64,000 bases of DNA from Anaerosporobacter sp031551385 (GCF_031551385.1 NZ_JAVBNS010000034.1:5046-69045); one strand, 5' to 3'. Shown: positions 53,479 to 63,440, counted from the stretch's first letter. A program made the numbers and translations. The notes: a model not told the origin generated them from the letters alone.

Positions 53479-55759
53479 ACGTCCCTTTACGAACACGGTC
53501 GCCCTCCATTATATTTCGATTGCTTCCAATAATAATTTCTTCATCTGAATCTAGTATATCGTTAATAACTGCTGTTTGATAATCTTTCCTATCTACAACA
53601 ACATTGACACGATAGGCTTTGAATTCCTTACCAAGCACTGTACTTATTTCTCTCATAGCAAACACATATGTTCCTGAATTATCACTTCGAAGTGCTGTTA
53701 TTGGTATACAGTTATCATATCTCTCTGTCACCTTCGTAATTACAAATTGCCCTACTGCTCCTGGTGCATAATCTCCCTCAGGAAGTTTTGCCGTCATATC
53801 ATAGCAATCTCCTTCTATATTATAAGTAATATCGATTACTTCACCACTCACAGACTTCTTCCAGCCAGTAATCTGACAACTCACTTCATCACCGTTTTGT
53901 ACATATTCTAAATAATCCTTCTCAAAACTGCCAACGAATACGGAACAACTTGGTGTGATAATAACTTTCTCATTTCCCACAAGCATTGCTCTTTGTTCTA
54001 TGTCAATCGTAGTAACCAGCCCATCGATATTCGCTAACACCTCTCCATTTGCATCATATATTTGATTTAACGTTTCTAACACTTCCGCTTTTGCTTCTAT
54101 ATCCTTTTCTAATTGCTCCATCTCTAGTTTTGCTATCTTTGAATTAATCTCCTCATTCTTTGTCTCTAGCGATTTACTCTTTCTATAATCAGATAGCCTA
54201 TCTTCCGCATCTTCTAATGCCCGCTTTGCAGTCTCTACTGCATCTTCCTGCGCTTCTAAACTTTCTCTCGCTGCGTGTATTCCGTCCTTGTCCTCATACA
54301 CTTTATCCAGCAACTCATCCATTGCTTTTGCCTTCTTTTCCATTACTGCCTTTTCTTTCTCTTCCACCTTTTTCTTCTCTGTAGTAATATTATTTACAGC
54401 ACTCTTTGCTTTCTCGACTAATTTCTCTTGTTCTTTCGTTACGTCCTCCACTGCTTTCTTAGCTTTCTCGACTTCTTTACTCTTTGCTCTATATGCTGTT
54501 TCATCAACTATAGAGGAATCCAAGATTGCTGTGGAATACTTCTTATATAAAGTAGCATCACTTCCTAAAGGATTTCCTGCCAGATAATAAAAATATGTTG
54601 TTGCTACTTCTGAAATCTCTGTATACTTCGTTGAGATATTACTAAGTTGTTTCTTTGCATTATCTACTGCATCCGAAGCCTCTTGTATCGCATTCTCTTC
54701 TTCTAACTGTTGCAGTTTATATCGATTCAGTGCTGAATCATATTCCAAATCACTAGAATCCACTTTAGCAAGTTCTCGCTTTGCTTCCTCCATTGTTAAT
54801 TTCCATCTTGCCTTTACTGCTTTCAGATTGTTTTCTGCCTTCGTCACATCACTTTGCGCATCGCTAATTTTACTCTTAATCTCAGCGTATGCACTCTTTC
54901 CAAAGTACGTAACATAGATATTCTCTAAATCTGTATTCATCTCACTATACTTTTGACTCTTTGCATGTTCTTCTAATACATTCATATACTGAATTAATGT
55001 CGTTTTCTTGAGCAGTACTTCATCTAATTCACTCTGCACCTCTGCAAGTTCCTCTTTCGCCTCCTTAATCCCTGTTTCCTTTGTTTCTAGCGCAGCAGAA
55101 TATGTTGCTTTTGCATCGGACACTTGCTTTTCATATGTTTCCTTCGTTTCCTCATATGCTTGTTTCGCCAAGTCATACTCCTCTTGTGCTTTCTCATACT
55201 CTTCCTTCTGCGTCTTACTTAACGTACTCTTAATTAGTGCTAACTTTTCCTTATACTTCTCTTTTGCTTCTTTGTAGCTATCCTTTGCCTCTTGATAATC
55301 CTCTTTCGCCCGTTTAACTGCTTTTTCTTCCTCACTACCATCTGCACTTTCATTTTCTAAAGAAGCCGTCAAAACTACCTTCTCATATGCGCTTTTGCTC
55401 TTCTCGTATTCGTTCTCTGCTTCTTCTATCTGCTCCTTCAACTGCTCCAAATCATAACAAAATAGCCTATCCCCCTCTTTCACACCTTGCCCCTTCTTCA
55501 CATACACTTCCGCCACTTGAAGATTCGCAAACAAATCGATATAAACAGCATTCGCCGAATCAATCCTACCATCACCACCAATCTTATACGTTAATGTACT
55601 CTTACTTGCTTTCTGTGTAGACACAAGTGGCACAGTTAAACTGGCACTGATACGAGAAACTGCGGTAAACAACACCATTAATATCATAAAGATAGCAAGG
55701 TATTTTCCAGCTTTTTTCTGTAGCTGACTCCTTCCTGTCTTGTTATCAACTTTATTCAT
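53471..55759 (-). CDS. HlyD-like membrane-fusion (periplasmic adaptor) protein with long coiled coil
   Basis: The protein has 762 residues from ATG 55759, with AAAGGA eight bases upstream. A single membrane anchor (about 20-40) is followed by a biotinyl-lipoyl half (VAEVYVKKGQGVKEGDRLF), a very long coiled coil (about 105-560, rich in E, K and A) and a beta-barrel part (FVGSFEKDYLEYVQNGDEV onward). It is about twice the usual HlyD length because of the coiled coil. It leads an operon with the MacB-like permease and the LytTR/GHKL pair, so it probably serves a regulated efflux or export function. Confidence 0.75.
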   Translation of the reverse strand: MNKVDNKTGRSQLQKKAGKYLAIFMILMVLFTAVSRISASLTVPLVSTQKASKSTLTYKIGGDGRIDSANAVYIDLFANLQVAEVYVKKGQGVKEGDRLFCYDLEQLKEQIEEAENEYEKSKSAYEKVVLTASLENESADGSEEEKAVKRAKEDYQEAKDSYKEAKEKYKEKLALIKSTLSKTQKEEYEKAQEEYDLAKQAYEETKETYEKQVSDAKATYSAALETKETGIKEAKEELAEVQSELDEVLLKKTTLIQYMNVLEEHAKSQKYSEMNTDLENIYVTYFGKSAYAEIKSKISDAQSDVTKAENNLKAVKARWKLTMEEAKRELAKVDSSDLEYDSALNRYKLQQLEEENAIQEASDAVDNAKKQLSNISTKYTEISEVATTYFYYLAGNPLGSDATLYKKYSTAILDSSIVDETAYRAKSKEVEKAKKAVEDVTKEQEKLVEKAKSAVNNITTEKKKVEEKEKAVMEKKAKAMDELLDKVYEDKDGIHAARESLEAQEDAVETAKRALEDAEDRLSDYRKSKSLETKNEEINSKIAKLEMEQLEKDIEAKAEVLETLNQIYDANGEVLANIDGLVTTIDIEQRAMLVGNEKVIITPSCSVFVGSFEKDYLEYVQNGDEVSCQITGWKKSVSGEVIDITYNIEGDCYDMTAKLPEGDYAPGAVGQFVITKVTERYDNCIPITALRSDNSGTYVFAMREISTVLGKEFKAYRVNVVVDRKDYQTAVINDILDSDEEIIIGSNRNIMEGDRVRKGTYE

Positions 55760-55890
55760 GGTACTCATCCTTTCTTACTATACTCAATGAATTTTGAAAT
55801 TTCTTTTTTTACTGGACAACAATTATCAATACACTAAATACTGAATACATATAAAGTCTTTCTGTACTTACCTACCAGCAACGTAGATAT

Positions 55891-56169
55891 GCAAAACTTC
55901 ATAGACTTAACCTGCTTCTTCGCTACCGTCCTATAACTAAGAAACGATAACGAAATACCTATAGTACTTCTTAGTGTGTACATTCGTAACCTAGGAAGGC
56001 GAGGCACGGACGCCGAGCCAGCCCGAACTGAGGCAGGATGCCGAATTGAGGGCGATTCCGTGACCCTTGGATAATTTATCTGTACACACTTAGAAGTACT
56101 TAGGTGTGTAGTGTGTTTCGTGTTATAGGACGGTAGCAAAGAAGCTTCGAAAACGTAAATAAGTTTTGC
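55891..56169. repeat. ~279-bp structured repeat, copy 2
   Basis: It begins GCAAAACTT and ends AAGTTTTGC, like the copy at 45084. The outer stem is 55914-55937 with 56122-56145. Relative to copy 1 the stem changes from GCTGGCGTACTATAAC to GCTACCGTCCTATAAC, and the other arm changes to match. The one non-matching position is G-U-compatible if the minus strand is transcribed. The inner stem (55954-55981 with about 56082-56108) also covaries, and the GC-rich core is conserved. It fills the gap between the HlyD-like and sugar-permease genes. Confidence 0.8.
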
Positions 56170-56179
56170 ACTTACCTAC

Positions 56180-57046
56180 CTACTGCTTAATCCCAGAAGC
56201 CACAATTCCCTGCTCCAAATATTCTTGCCCGTTGATAAATAATAGTAACGCAGGTAACATCATAATAAATGATGCGACAAATGATACCCCAACTTTATCC
56301 GTTGATATCTGTGGCAAATACAAGGATAACGGCCAATACGATTTATCACGCAAAAACGTTAATGGCTGTTCAATACAATTCCATAACTCCACAAACGATA
56401 AAACTAACGCAGATATAATTCCTGCATTTCCAAGTGGAATTCCAATATGAAAGAATATATAGCCCTCTCCTGCCCCATCTAACCTTGCGGCTTCCAACAT
56501 TTCCTCTGGAATTCCCTTAAAAAACTTTGTCATAATGAATACAGGAAATGTAGAAAATATCGCTGGTAATATAATTGCTAGATGTGTATTTAATACATGT
56601 ATTTTATTGAGCACCAAGTAACTTGAAACTATCGTTACTTGAAATGGTAATATCATTAACACTACATATATATAGAACAAAATGTTTTTACAAGGGAAGC
56701 GATACCTCGCAAAACTCCATGCCGCAGGTATCGCAACGAAACACTGTCCAAATATCGCAGGAAGTACTTGTTTACAGGAGTTCCAAAACATCACAAAGAA
56801 TTGCGGTGCATCAAACAGCAATTCTACAATCGATTGCAGTGTCGGATACAATGGCACTACTGGCCAAGTTACATATCCTTCCCCTTTGTTTAGTACAACA
56901 CCTATATATTCCGTAAGTTCTTCCCCTCGCATCAGACAGCCGCTTATTACCATGTATATAGGTATCCAAATAAGCAAACCGGATAGGATTAAAATGATAT
57001 AAGCAAAGATGTGTTTTTTATGAGAAAACCCCTTTTTATTTCTCAT
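56180..57046 (-). CDS. Carbohydrate ABC transporter permease (MalG/AraQ-type)
   Basis: The protein has 288 residues from ATG 57046, with GGGGG upstream; the longer frame to 57130 is unlikely. It has six predicted membrane segments and the EAA-type loop EEMLEAARLDGAGEGYIFFH (about 185-204) that contacts the ATPase. Its start overlaps the stop of the partner permease (ATGA). No binding protein or ATPase is intact next to it; a shared MsmX-like ATPase elsewhere is likely for this family. Confidence 0.85.
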   Translation of the reverse strand: MRNKKGFSHKKHIFAYIILILSGLLIWIPIYMVISGCLMRGEELTEYIGVVLNKGEGYVTWPVVPLYPTLQSIVELLFDAPQFFVMFWNSCKQVLPAIFGQCFVAIPAAWSFARYRFPCKNILFYIYVVLMILPFQVTIVSSYLVLNKIHVLNTHLAIILPAIFSTFPVFIMTKFFKGIPEEMLEAARLDGAGEGYIFFHIGIPLGNAGIISALVLSFVELWNCIEQPLTFLRDKSYWPLSLYLPQISTDKVGVSFVASFIMMLPALLLFINGQEYLEQGIVASGIKQ

Positions 57047-57948
57047 TCTGAATCCCCCCTTCCTGTCATCTTCTGTATTGCAATAATAACCGTCAGAAGC
57101 ACGATTGCCACAAGTACTGCGCCTGCGCACATCTTCTGAATATCCAAGCTCGTAAACCAGTTATTAAATACATGCTGTAACATATAGATGCTCTCATGCG
57201 GATAATCTCCAGCTATTAAATACGCCTCACGAAATACTTTAAAGCTATTAATCAGCGACAACACAGTAACAATAAATACTGTCGATACAAGATTTGGTAA
57301 CGTAATGTATATAAATTTCTTCCACCTTCCAGCTCCATCAACGGAAGCGGCTTCATATATACTCAGTGGAATTCCATTTAACCCCGCAAGCCATAGAATC
57401 ATGTCGTATCCTATGTTCTTCCATATATATGTGAATACTAATATGTAGAATGCTTTACTAGAATTCATCCAGTCCGTTCCACCTCCACCCACATAGGCAA
57501 GAAGCTGATTCAACATTCCATACTTATCAAAAAACACTTTCCATAACAGTACAATTGATGCCGCCGGAATTACCATCGGTATTAAAAATGTTGTTTTTAT
57601 AAAGTTCTGCAACTTCTTGATTGAAAATAATAGTATTGAAAATAGTAATGACAAGGCTAATAATAACGGAATACACACTAAGAGAAATCTCCCTGTATTC
57701 TTTGCTGCTAATTTAAATGCTTCATTCGATAATACCAATCTATAATTTGCTAACCCTACAAACTTCCTTGTCATCGTTTCACTAAATGATCGCCTAACTG
57801 CATCTACAAATGGAATTAGTACGAATAGTAAAACTCCTAGAAAACTTGGAAGTAAAAATCCAAGACCAAGCATGGATTCCTTTCTTGCACGTTTTGTATG
57901 AACGTATCTACTTATTCCAGTCCTCATTCTTCTTCCCATGCATACCAC
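57043..57948 (-). CDS. Carbohydrate ABC transporter permease (MalF/UgpA-type)
   Basis: The protein has 301 residues with six predicted membrane segments and the EAA loop IYEAASVDGAGRWKKFIYIT (about 210-229). The start is uncertain; a weakly placed GGAAGAAG favours ATG at codon 8 (57927), while other in-frame starts lack a ribosome binding site. It is paired with the downstream permease. Just upstream is the remnant of a solute-binding protein, so the operon appears to have lost its first gene. Confidence 0.82.
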   Translation of the reverse strand: MVCMGRRMRTGISRYVHTKRARKESMLGLGFLLPSFLGVLLFVLIPFVDAVRRSFSETMTRKFVGLANYRLVLSNEAFKLAAKNTGRFLLVCIPLLLALSLLFSILLFSIKKLQNFIKTTFLIPMVIPAASIVLLWKVFFDKYGMLNQLLAYVGGGGTDWMNSSKAFYILVFTYIWKNIGYDMILWLAGLNGIPLSIYEAASVDGAGRWKKFIYITLPNLVSTVFIVTVLSLINSFKVFREAYLIAGDYPHESIYMLQHVFNNWFTSLDIQKMCAGAVLVAIVLLTVIIAIQKMTGRGDSE

Positions 57949-57952
57949 AAGT

Positions 57953-58087
57953 TTATTTGTGACACTGCTCCAATACGTATGGTTGAAAGAATCGATGAGC
58001 TACAGGGACTCCTTTTTCTTTATTTTCTTTCAACACTTCTACCCAAAAATCAGATTTAGACAATGATGCAACCAATTTATGCCCTAC
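57953..58087 (-). pseudogene. Remnant: C-terminal end of a sugar-binding protein gene
   Basis: A 44-codon open stretch ends at TAA 57953 and is closed upstream by a stop at 58088-58090. It has no start or ribosome binding site. The peptide (KSDFWVEVLKENKEKGVPVA, then HRFFQPYVLEQCHK) looks like the last helices of an extracellular solute-binding protein. It lies directly upstream of the permease pair, exactly where the binding-protein gene is expected. The region 58091-58180 has nothing further that I can read. Confidence 0.4.
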
Positions 58088-58183
58088 TTACATCGTAATC
58101 ACATTGCTCATTATCAGGCTAATGTAAGAATAGCATATAACTCTCTAAATAATCTTTAAAAGGTCTTATGAATTGAATATAAC

Positions 58184-58212
58184 TTGTATTTTTCCTACCG
58201 CTGGCATATAAT
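58184..58212 (+). promoter_or_regulatory. Promoter of the acyltransferase/DUF6320 operon
   Basis: TTGTAT (58184-58189), a 17-bp spacer and TATAAT (58207-58212) form a good sigma-A promoter about 87 bp upstream of the start codon. Confidence 0.65.
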
Positions 58213-58298
58213 AGTTTTGATTACTAGTTTTCAATACTAGATGACATGATATTACGAACCAATATTCTGTCGTTTTTAGAGAGGGGCATGATTCAGTA

Positions 58299-59567
58299 AT
58301 GAAAAAAAATCAATATTGGTATCCTTTGGATAATGCAGGCAAGATATTTCCCGCCGTATCAAAAGACAGTAGAAGCAGTGTGTTCCGCCTCTCCTTTTAT
58401 CTGAAGGAAGAAATTAAGAAGGATATCTTAGAGGATGCTGTCAATCAAGTACTACCTAGATTTGAAACATTTGCAGTAGAATTAAAGAGTGGATTATTCT
58501 GGTACTACTTATCCGCAAACAAAAAACATTTTTACGTAGAGGAAGAACCTGCTGTCCTTTGTAAATTCTTCTCTTGGCAGAAGAACAATGGATATCTATT
58601 CAAGGTTTACTACTTTGATAATAAAATTACACTAGAAACATTTCATTCACTAACCGATGGAACGGGTGCTATGGAATTCTTAAAATCCATCGTATATATG
58701 TATTATGAATTACAAGGCTTCACATTGGAACACGAAGGACGAATCCGTAGCCAACTTCCTCATGATGTAACTGGTGAAGTTGATATGTTCGTAGGCTCTT
58801 ACGATAAATCCAATAAGAAAAATCTTACGGAAGAACCTGCTTATCACTTATCAGGTGAGAAATTCGCAAACAACTTTTCACTAGCAATACGTGCCCAAGT
58901 ACCAACTGATGCACTCCTTGCTGTTGCCAAGTCCCATGATGTCACAATTGGTCAATTTGTAACGGCTGCCTTTGCTTACAGTATCTACCGTTGTAGCCTT
59001 GGTTGCCGCACTAGCAATAAACCAATTAAGATGTTTGTCCCTGTTAATTTAAGAAAGTTCTTCCCGTCCAACACATTGCGTAATTTTTCGCTCTACATAA
59101 AAGCTACTTTCGCTGGCAAAGAGTCTTGGACGTTCGAGCAAATGCTTGCTTCCACCAAAGAACAATTTGCCGATCAATTAACGAAAGAGGATTTGCATAG
59201 GCGAATTAATTCGAATGTAAGTATTGAGAAGAATCCATTTATTCGAATTCTTCCTCTTGCTATTAAGAATTTTGCCTTTCAAATCGGTTACTACTACTGT
59301 GCAGAGAATATCAGCACATACTATATCTCCAACTTAGGAAACGTTACGTTACCGCCTTCACTCGAAGCATATGTTGATGACGTTGAGTTTGCACTAGGTG
59401 GAACTTGTATGGCAATTGCATCTATTAAAGGGCACACAAACCTTATGCTGAATTCCGATTATAAAGATATCACAACCATTCAGCATTTCCTAAAGATACT
59501 AACTGATGCAGGCGTCCCTGTTACCATTGATACGAACTATAGGGAGGGATTAGATGAGATATTGTAA
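58299..59567 (+). CDS. Condensation/alcohol acetyltransferase-like protein
   Basis: The protein has 422 residues of the CoA-dependent acyltransferase fold (condensation/CAT-like). The catalytic motif is ETFHSLTDGTGAMEFL (about 108-123), a HxxxDG variant, with a second conserved block MFVPVNLRKFFPSNTLRN (about 246-263), the usual 'P.nlR..fp..t..nf' pattern. No carrier-protein domain is present. It is followed directly by a DUF6320 membrane protein (14-bp overlap). The acyl acceptor is unknown; lipid or polysaccharide modification is possible. Confidence 0.75.
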   Translation: MKKNQYWYPLDNAGKIFPAVSKDSRSSVFRLSFYLKEEIKKDILEDAVNQVLPRFETFAVELKSGLFWYYLSANKKHFYVEEEPAVLCKFFSWQKNNGYLFKVYYFDNKITLETFHSLTDGTGAMEFLKSIVYMYYELQGFTLEHEGRIRSQLPHDVTGEVDMFVGSYDKSNKKNLTEEPAYHLSGEKFANNFSLAIRAQVPTDALLAVAKSHDVTIGQFVTAAFAYSIYRCSLGCRTSNKPIKMFVPVNLRKFFPSNTLRNFSLYIKATFAGKESWTFEQMLASTKEQFADQLTKEDLHRRINSNVSIEKNPFIRILPLAIKNFAFQIGYYYCAENISTYYISNLGNVTLPPSLEAYVDDVEFALGGTCMAIASIKGHTNLMLNSDYKDITTIQHFLKILTDAGVPVTIDTNYREGLDEIL

Positions 59568-60345
59568 AACATGTGGAATACATTATCGTACTCCTATTCA
59601 TAGTTGTTTGTTCTGTAATAATACACTTGAGGATATGAAATTGGAAGCAACGCAAACTGGACAGAAAGAAAAGCAACTTGATTCAAAACAGACGAATTAT
59701 AAAGAATTTGATGCAAAATCGGATATAGAATTATATACTGAACATAATTTTAGTAACGATATGAAATTCTTCTATCCTGCTATGAAATTAGAACGTTCTC
59801 GAACAAGAAGCATTCAAAAAGTCCTTTACTTTTTCCTACTTCTTGGTTCACTCTGTTGCCTTGGAATTGATTTATTCTATACGAATGCTTCCGATAGCAG
59901 ATTAGAATCTTGGTCGCTTTATGTTTTATTCTCCTGCTTGTTTGGTGCTATCATTATTCATACGCTGTCCAAACCCTCCAGTTTTCTTAATAAGGTCTAC
60001 CAAATCGGATTATGTACTTGCCTGTTTCTTGTAGCAATCGCCTTGTTAGGTAGGAATTATCACTGGGCACTTGATTATGTCTTACCGTTTGGACTTCTTG
60101 CGCTAAACATTCTAGCTACTTGCTGTATCTTCGGTAGCAAGGAGCGTATGTTCCAATATTCGATTTATGTATTCGGAACGAGTATGTTAGCATTTATACC
60201 ACTTTTATTATATTTCTTATCGGTTATTACGACTGGCTGGCCAGCTCTTAGTTGCTGTCTATATGGCGTACTTACGTTGTTTGGATTGTTTTTCTTCTCT
60301 AACAAAGAAGTAAAGGAAGAACTAAAAAGAAGACTGCACTGTTAG
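59554..60345 (+). CDS. DUF6320-type zinc-ribbon membrane protein
   Basis: The protein has 263 residues. An N-terminal zinc ribbon (CKTCGIHYRTPIHSCLFC, about 4-21) is followed by a charged linker and about six membrane segments (about 92-255). It is paired with the acetyltransferase-like protein upstream (overlapping genes), a recurring arrangement in clostridia, and may be its membrane partner. Function unknown. Confidence 0.7.
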   Translation: MRYCKTCGIHYRTPIHSCLFCNNTLEDMKLEATQTGQKEKQLDSKQTNYKEFDAKSDIELYTEHNFSNDMKFFYPAMKLERSRTRSIQKVLYFFLLLGSLCCLGIDLFYTNASDSRLESWSLYVLFSCLFGAIIIHTLSKPSSFLNKVYQIGLCTCLFLVAIALLGRNYHWALDYVLPFGLLALNILATCCIFGSKERMFQYSIYVFGTSMLAFIPLLLYFLSVITTGWPALSCCLYGVLTLFGLFFFSNKEVKEELKRRLHC

Positions 60346-60363
60346 TAGGAACACTTTAAAAGT

Positions 60364-60419
60364 AAAGAAACCAAGTCAGAGCAACCATACTTGGTACTTG
60401 CTCTGACTTGGTTTCTTTC
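60364..60419. terminator. Strong bidirectional terminator
   Basis: A perfect 21-bp stem (AAAGAAACCAAGTCAGAGCA and its complement) lies between the convergent DUF6320 and surface-protein genes. Confidence 0.85.
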
Positions 60420-60473
60420 TAAAATTCTATTTTGCTTTTACTGTTGTTTTGTGGTTTAACTTATAAAAATATT

Positions 60474-63440
60474 TTATTTTACTGTTACTTTCGTTGTTTT
60501 TACTTTAACTCCATTCACAAAAACGATTACCGTATCTGTTCCTGTTGTTTTTCCTGTTGCTTTCACGCTAAGTTTTCCACCACTCTTTGACTTCGCAATA
60601 ACAGCAATATCTTTCTTTGATGTATTCCAACTAATTGCTGATGATTTATAACCATCAACTTTAATTGTATATGTTGCTGTCTTCTTATTAGCTATTGTCG
60701 TAGGTGCTTTCACAAAGGTAATCGATGGATTCTTAACCGTAATCGCTACTTTAAACGATGTTGTCTCACCTGTTGCAGTTGTTAGTGTAACGGTAATTGT
60801 TGCTGTTCCTTTTGCTACTGCCGTTACTGTACCAGCAGAAGACACTTTTGCTACTTTAGTATTGCTAGATTTATAAGTAACCTTTACTTCATTTGAACTA
60901 CTTGCATCACTGAATGCAGTCACTTTCTTTAATGTATCCGGAAGAGTTACAGCTAATTTCACCGTCTTATTCGTAACATAATCTTCTGTTCCTTTTACGG
61001 TTACTGCATATAGTGTTTGTTTCTTTGTTGAAATCGTAGCCTTAGAAAGTTCTGTGGCTATATCTGCTGAAACATCTTCGTAAATAATTGCATAAGTTGA
61101 GAATTCATCTGTTTCAAATGTAAGCATTCCCGTAGCATTATCATAACTACTTGAAATCACAGTACCTACACCATTATGAATTCTTACTAACTTATAGTTT
61201 CTAGTTACGTTCTTATCCTTGTTTTTAAGTTCTTCTGGTACTGCAATACTAATGTTAACTGTACCGTTTGGATTAGTTATCTTTTCTGCTTCCTTATTTC
61301 CAACCTTTTTAAATAAAGAGATATCAACATAACTTCCTACTATGTAATTCTTCGCTGCTGTATTCATTGTATTCTTAACTACCGACTTATCTTCTTGACT
61401 TACTGTTCCTTCAATATCTTTCACTTCTAAATAAACTTTAGCTGTAACACCTGCTTGGATTAATGCCAACTCTTCTTTTGTGAACACTGCTGTTTTTAAT
61501 TCTGTTAGATTATTGTTTAAAGAAGCTGCTGGTGCTCCTTCTTCAGATACAACGTCTTTTTGGACATCTTCAGCAACTGGAGTTGGGTCTGGTGTTTGGC
61601 TTGGTGTTGGGTCTGCTGCTTTTACTATGGTAAAGCTTACATTAAATGTTTCCTCAATACCATTATCTCCAGATACCGTCACTGCCGCTGTACATCCTCC
61701 TGTTGATGGAATTCCAGTGATTGGTCTTATCTCAAACGTTTCTGTACCACCTACAGATATATCAGTTATTACCTCCTTAGATAGCACGAAAACTGATTGA
61801 TCTGATAATGCAATATTCAATTTCCCTGTTGCTGCATTTCCTGTGTTTTTAACTGTTACAACTAACGCTTTTTGTTCATCGTATCCAACAACTGCATTTG
61901 GGAATTTGTAGTCTGTAGATGGGTCTAAGGAAATAGAATATTTTAAATCTGCTTCTACAGTAAGGCTTATATTAAGTGTTTCATTAATACCATTATCTCC
62001 AGATACTATAACTGTCGCCGTATATGTTCCTTCTGTAAGCCCTCCATTATATCCTATATAATATGTAGCCTTACCACCTACAGCTATATCAGATATTATA
62101 TTCCCAGTTGCTAGTTTAAAACATGAGGCATCTTTACCCGATAATGTAATGTTCAATTGCCCTGTTGCTACAGTTCCTGTGTTTTTAATTGTTACAGGCC
62201 AACTTGTCACTGTTACTGGATTATACCCAACAACTGCGCTTGGGAATACGTACTCTGTAGATGGGCTTGAAGAAATAGAATAGGTTTCGTCATCATTAGT
62301 ACCAGTAACAACACATTGTGCATCTATCTTTTCTGCAAGATTGTCTTTGGTAATAGAATTTGAGCTTCCACTTGCTCCATCTCCTGACCACTCATATTCA
62401 TATTGGTCAGCTCCTGCACCTACTGCAGTAATCACAAGGCTTTTACCACCTAAAACTACATCTCCACTCGTAATATTTGCTGAATCATAGGTAGCACTTA
62501 TGGTCGAATCTTTCGCAGTTCCTGCATCACTAACAGCAAACTGTATAGTATAGTAATTCAATGTTTCAATTACTCCGTCATCATTTATCTCAATTATCCT
62601 TCCTGTATTGTTTTCACCAACATAAACCTCATACTCTCCATCTGCCACACCAGTAAATTTAACTTCTCCATTAGTGCCTGTTCCATTATAACTACTGATA
62701 CCTGATTGGCGTAGAGTAACTTCTTCATGTGAATTATATTTACTACCATCTTTATTCATATTGATAGTAACCGAACCTGTTTCAATCTTAAAATTTGCAG
62801 TAAGTGTTACATCTGCACCAGAAGGTATTGTATATGTTGTACTAGAGCTATTACTATCTGCAATATTGGAATCAGAACCTTCCCAGTTCTCAAATTCATA
62901 CCCTGATCCTTCTGTAGCTGTAATTGCAATTGTATCTAATGATGTTGGTTTAATAGAGACTTTTCCAGCAGTAGACGGATTTGCTGTAACTGCAACTGTT
63001 CCCTTTGGTACTGTTATTTTTGTTAGAGCTGAGCACCCCACAAATATTCCCTCATCAATACTATCTACAGTAGATGGAATTGATATCTCTTTCAAGTTAA
63101 AACAGTAAGCAAATGCTCCTCTACCAATATCTGTTAATCCCTCTGAAATCACCACGCTTTCCAATTTCGCAAGGTTTTGACATCCGTATTCTGGAATCCC
63201 TGTCACCTCTCCCCCTATTTCAATTGATTTCACCGCCCTCGTATCAATACCTGAACCCATATTCCTGTACTTATCCATTCCCTCATCCATTGTTATCGTC
63301 AGTTTCCCTGTGTCTGTATCAAAAGAATAGCCCGTTCCTTCTTTTACTTCTGCTAACACTGGTAATGGTGTCACTGTTAACACCATTATTACTGCCAATA
63401 AAACTGCAAATATTCGTTTTGATAGTCTTGTTTTTTTCAT
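60474..63440 (-). CDS. Secreted BspA-type leucine-rich-repeat and Ig-like surface protein
   Basis: The protein has 988 residues from ATG 63440, with AAGGAGG upstream. A signal peptide (about 1-30, ending LPVLAEV) is followed by LRR_5/BspA repeats (about 60-150), a bacterial repeat domain (YEFENWEGSD pattern, about 175-220) and Ig-like regions. Two similar ~110-residue modules occur in tandem (about 395-500 and 505-610; PSAVVGYN...VKNTG...VSGDNGI pattern). A BIG2 domain lies near the C-terminus (SNTKVAKVSSAGTVTAVAKG). No LPXTG or membrane anchor is seen, so it is probably secreted or held non-covalently. Confidence 0.82.
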   Translation of the reverse strand: MKKTRLSKRIFAVLLAVIMVLTVTPLPVLAEVKEGTGYSFDTDTGKLTITMDEGMDKYRNMGSGIDTRAVKSIEIGGEVTGIPEYGCQNLAKLESVVISEGLTDIGRGAFAYCFNLKEISIPSTVDSIDEGIFVGCSALTKITVPKGTVAVTANPSTAGKVSIKPTSLDTIAITATEGSGYEFENWEGSDSNIADSNSSSTTYTIPSGADVTLTANFKIETGSVTINMNKDGSKYNSHEEVTLRQSGISSYNGTGTNGEVKFTGVADGEYEVYVGENNTGRIIEINDDGVIETLNYYTIQFAVSDAGTAKDSTISATYDSANITSGDVVLGGKSLVITAVGAGADQYEYEWSGDGASGSSNSITKDNLAEKIDAQCVVTGTNDDETYSISSSPSTEYVFPSAVVGYNPVTVTSWPVTIKNTGTVATGQLNITLSGKDASCFKLATGNIISDIAVGGKATYYIGYNGGLTEGTYTATVIVSGDNGINETLNISLTVEADLKYSISLDPSTDYKFPNAVVGYDEQKALVVTVKNTGNAATGKLNIALSDQSVFVLSKEVITDISVGGTETFEIRPITGIPSTGGCTAAVTVSGDNGIEETFNVSFTIVKAADPTPSQTPDPTPVAEDVQKDVVSEEGAPAASLNNNLTELKTAVFTKEELALIQAGVTAKVYLEVKDIEGTVSQEDKSVVKNTMNTAAKNYIVGSYVDISLFKKVGNKEAEKITNPNGTVNISIAVPEELKNKDKNVTRNYKLVRIHNGVGTVISSSYDNATGMLTFETDEFSTYAIIYEDVSADIATELSKATISTKKQTLYAVTVKGTEDYVTNKTVKLAVTLPDTLKKVTAFSDASSSNEVKVTYKSSNTKVAKVSSAGTVTAVAKGTATITVTLTTATGETTSFKVAITVKNPSITFVKAPTTIANKKTATYTIKVDGYKSSAISWNTSKKDIAVIAKSKSGGKLSVKATGKTTGTDTVIVFVNGVKVKTTKVTVK

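Noticed and set aside
55834..56139. 101-codon frame across structured repeat copy 2
   Set aside because: Same reason as copy 1: its sequence is the repeat core read as protein, with no translation signals.
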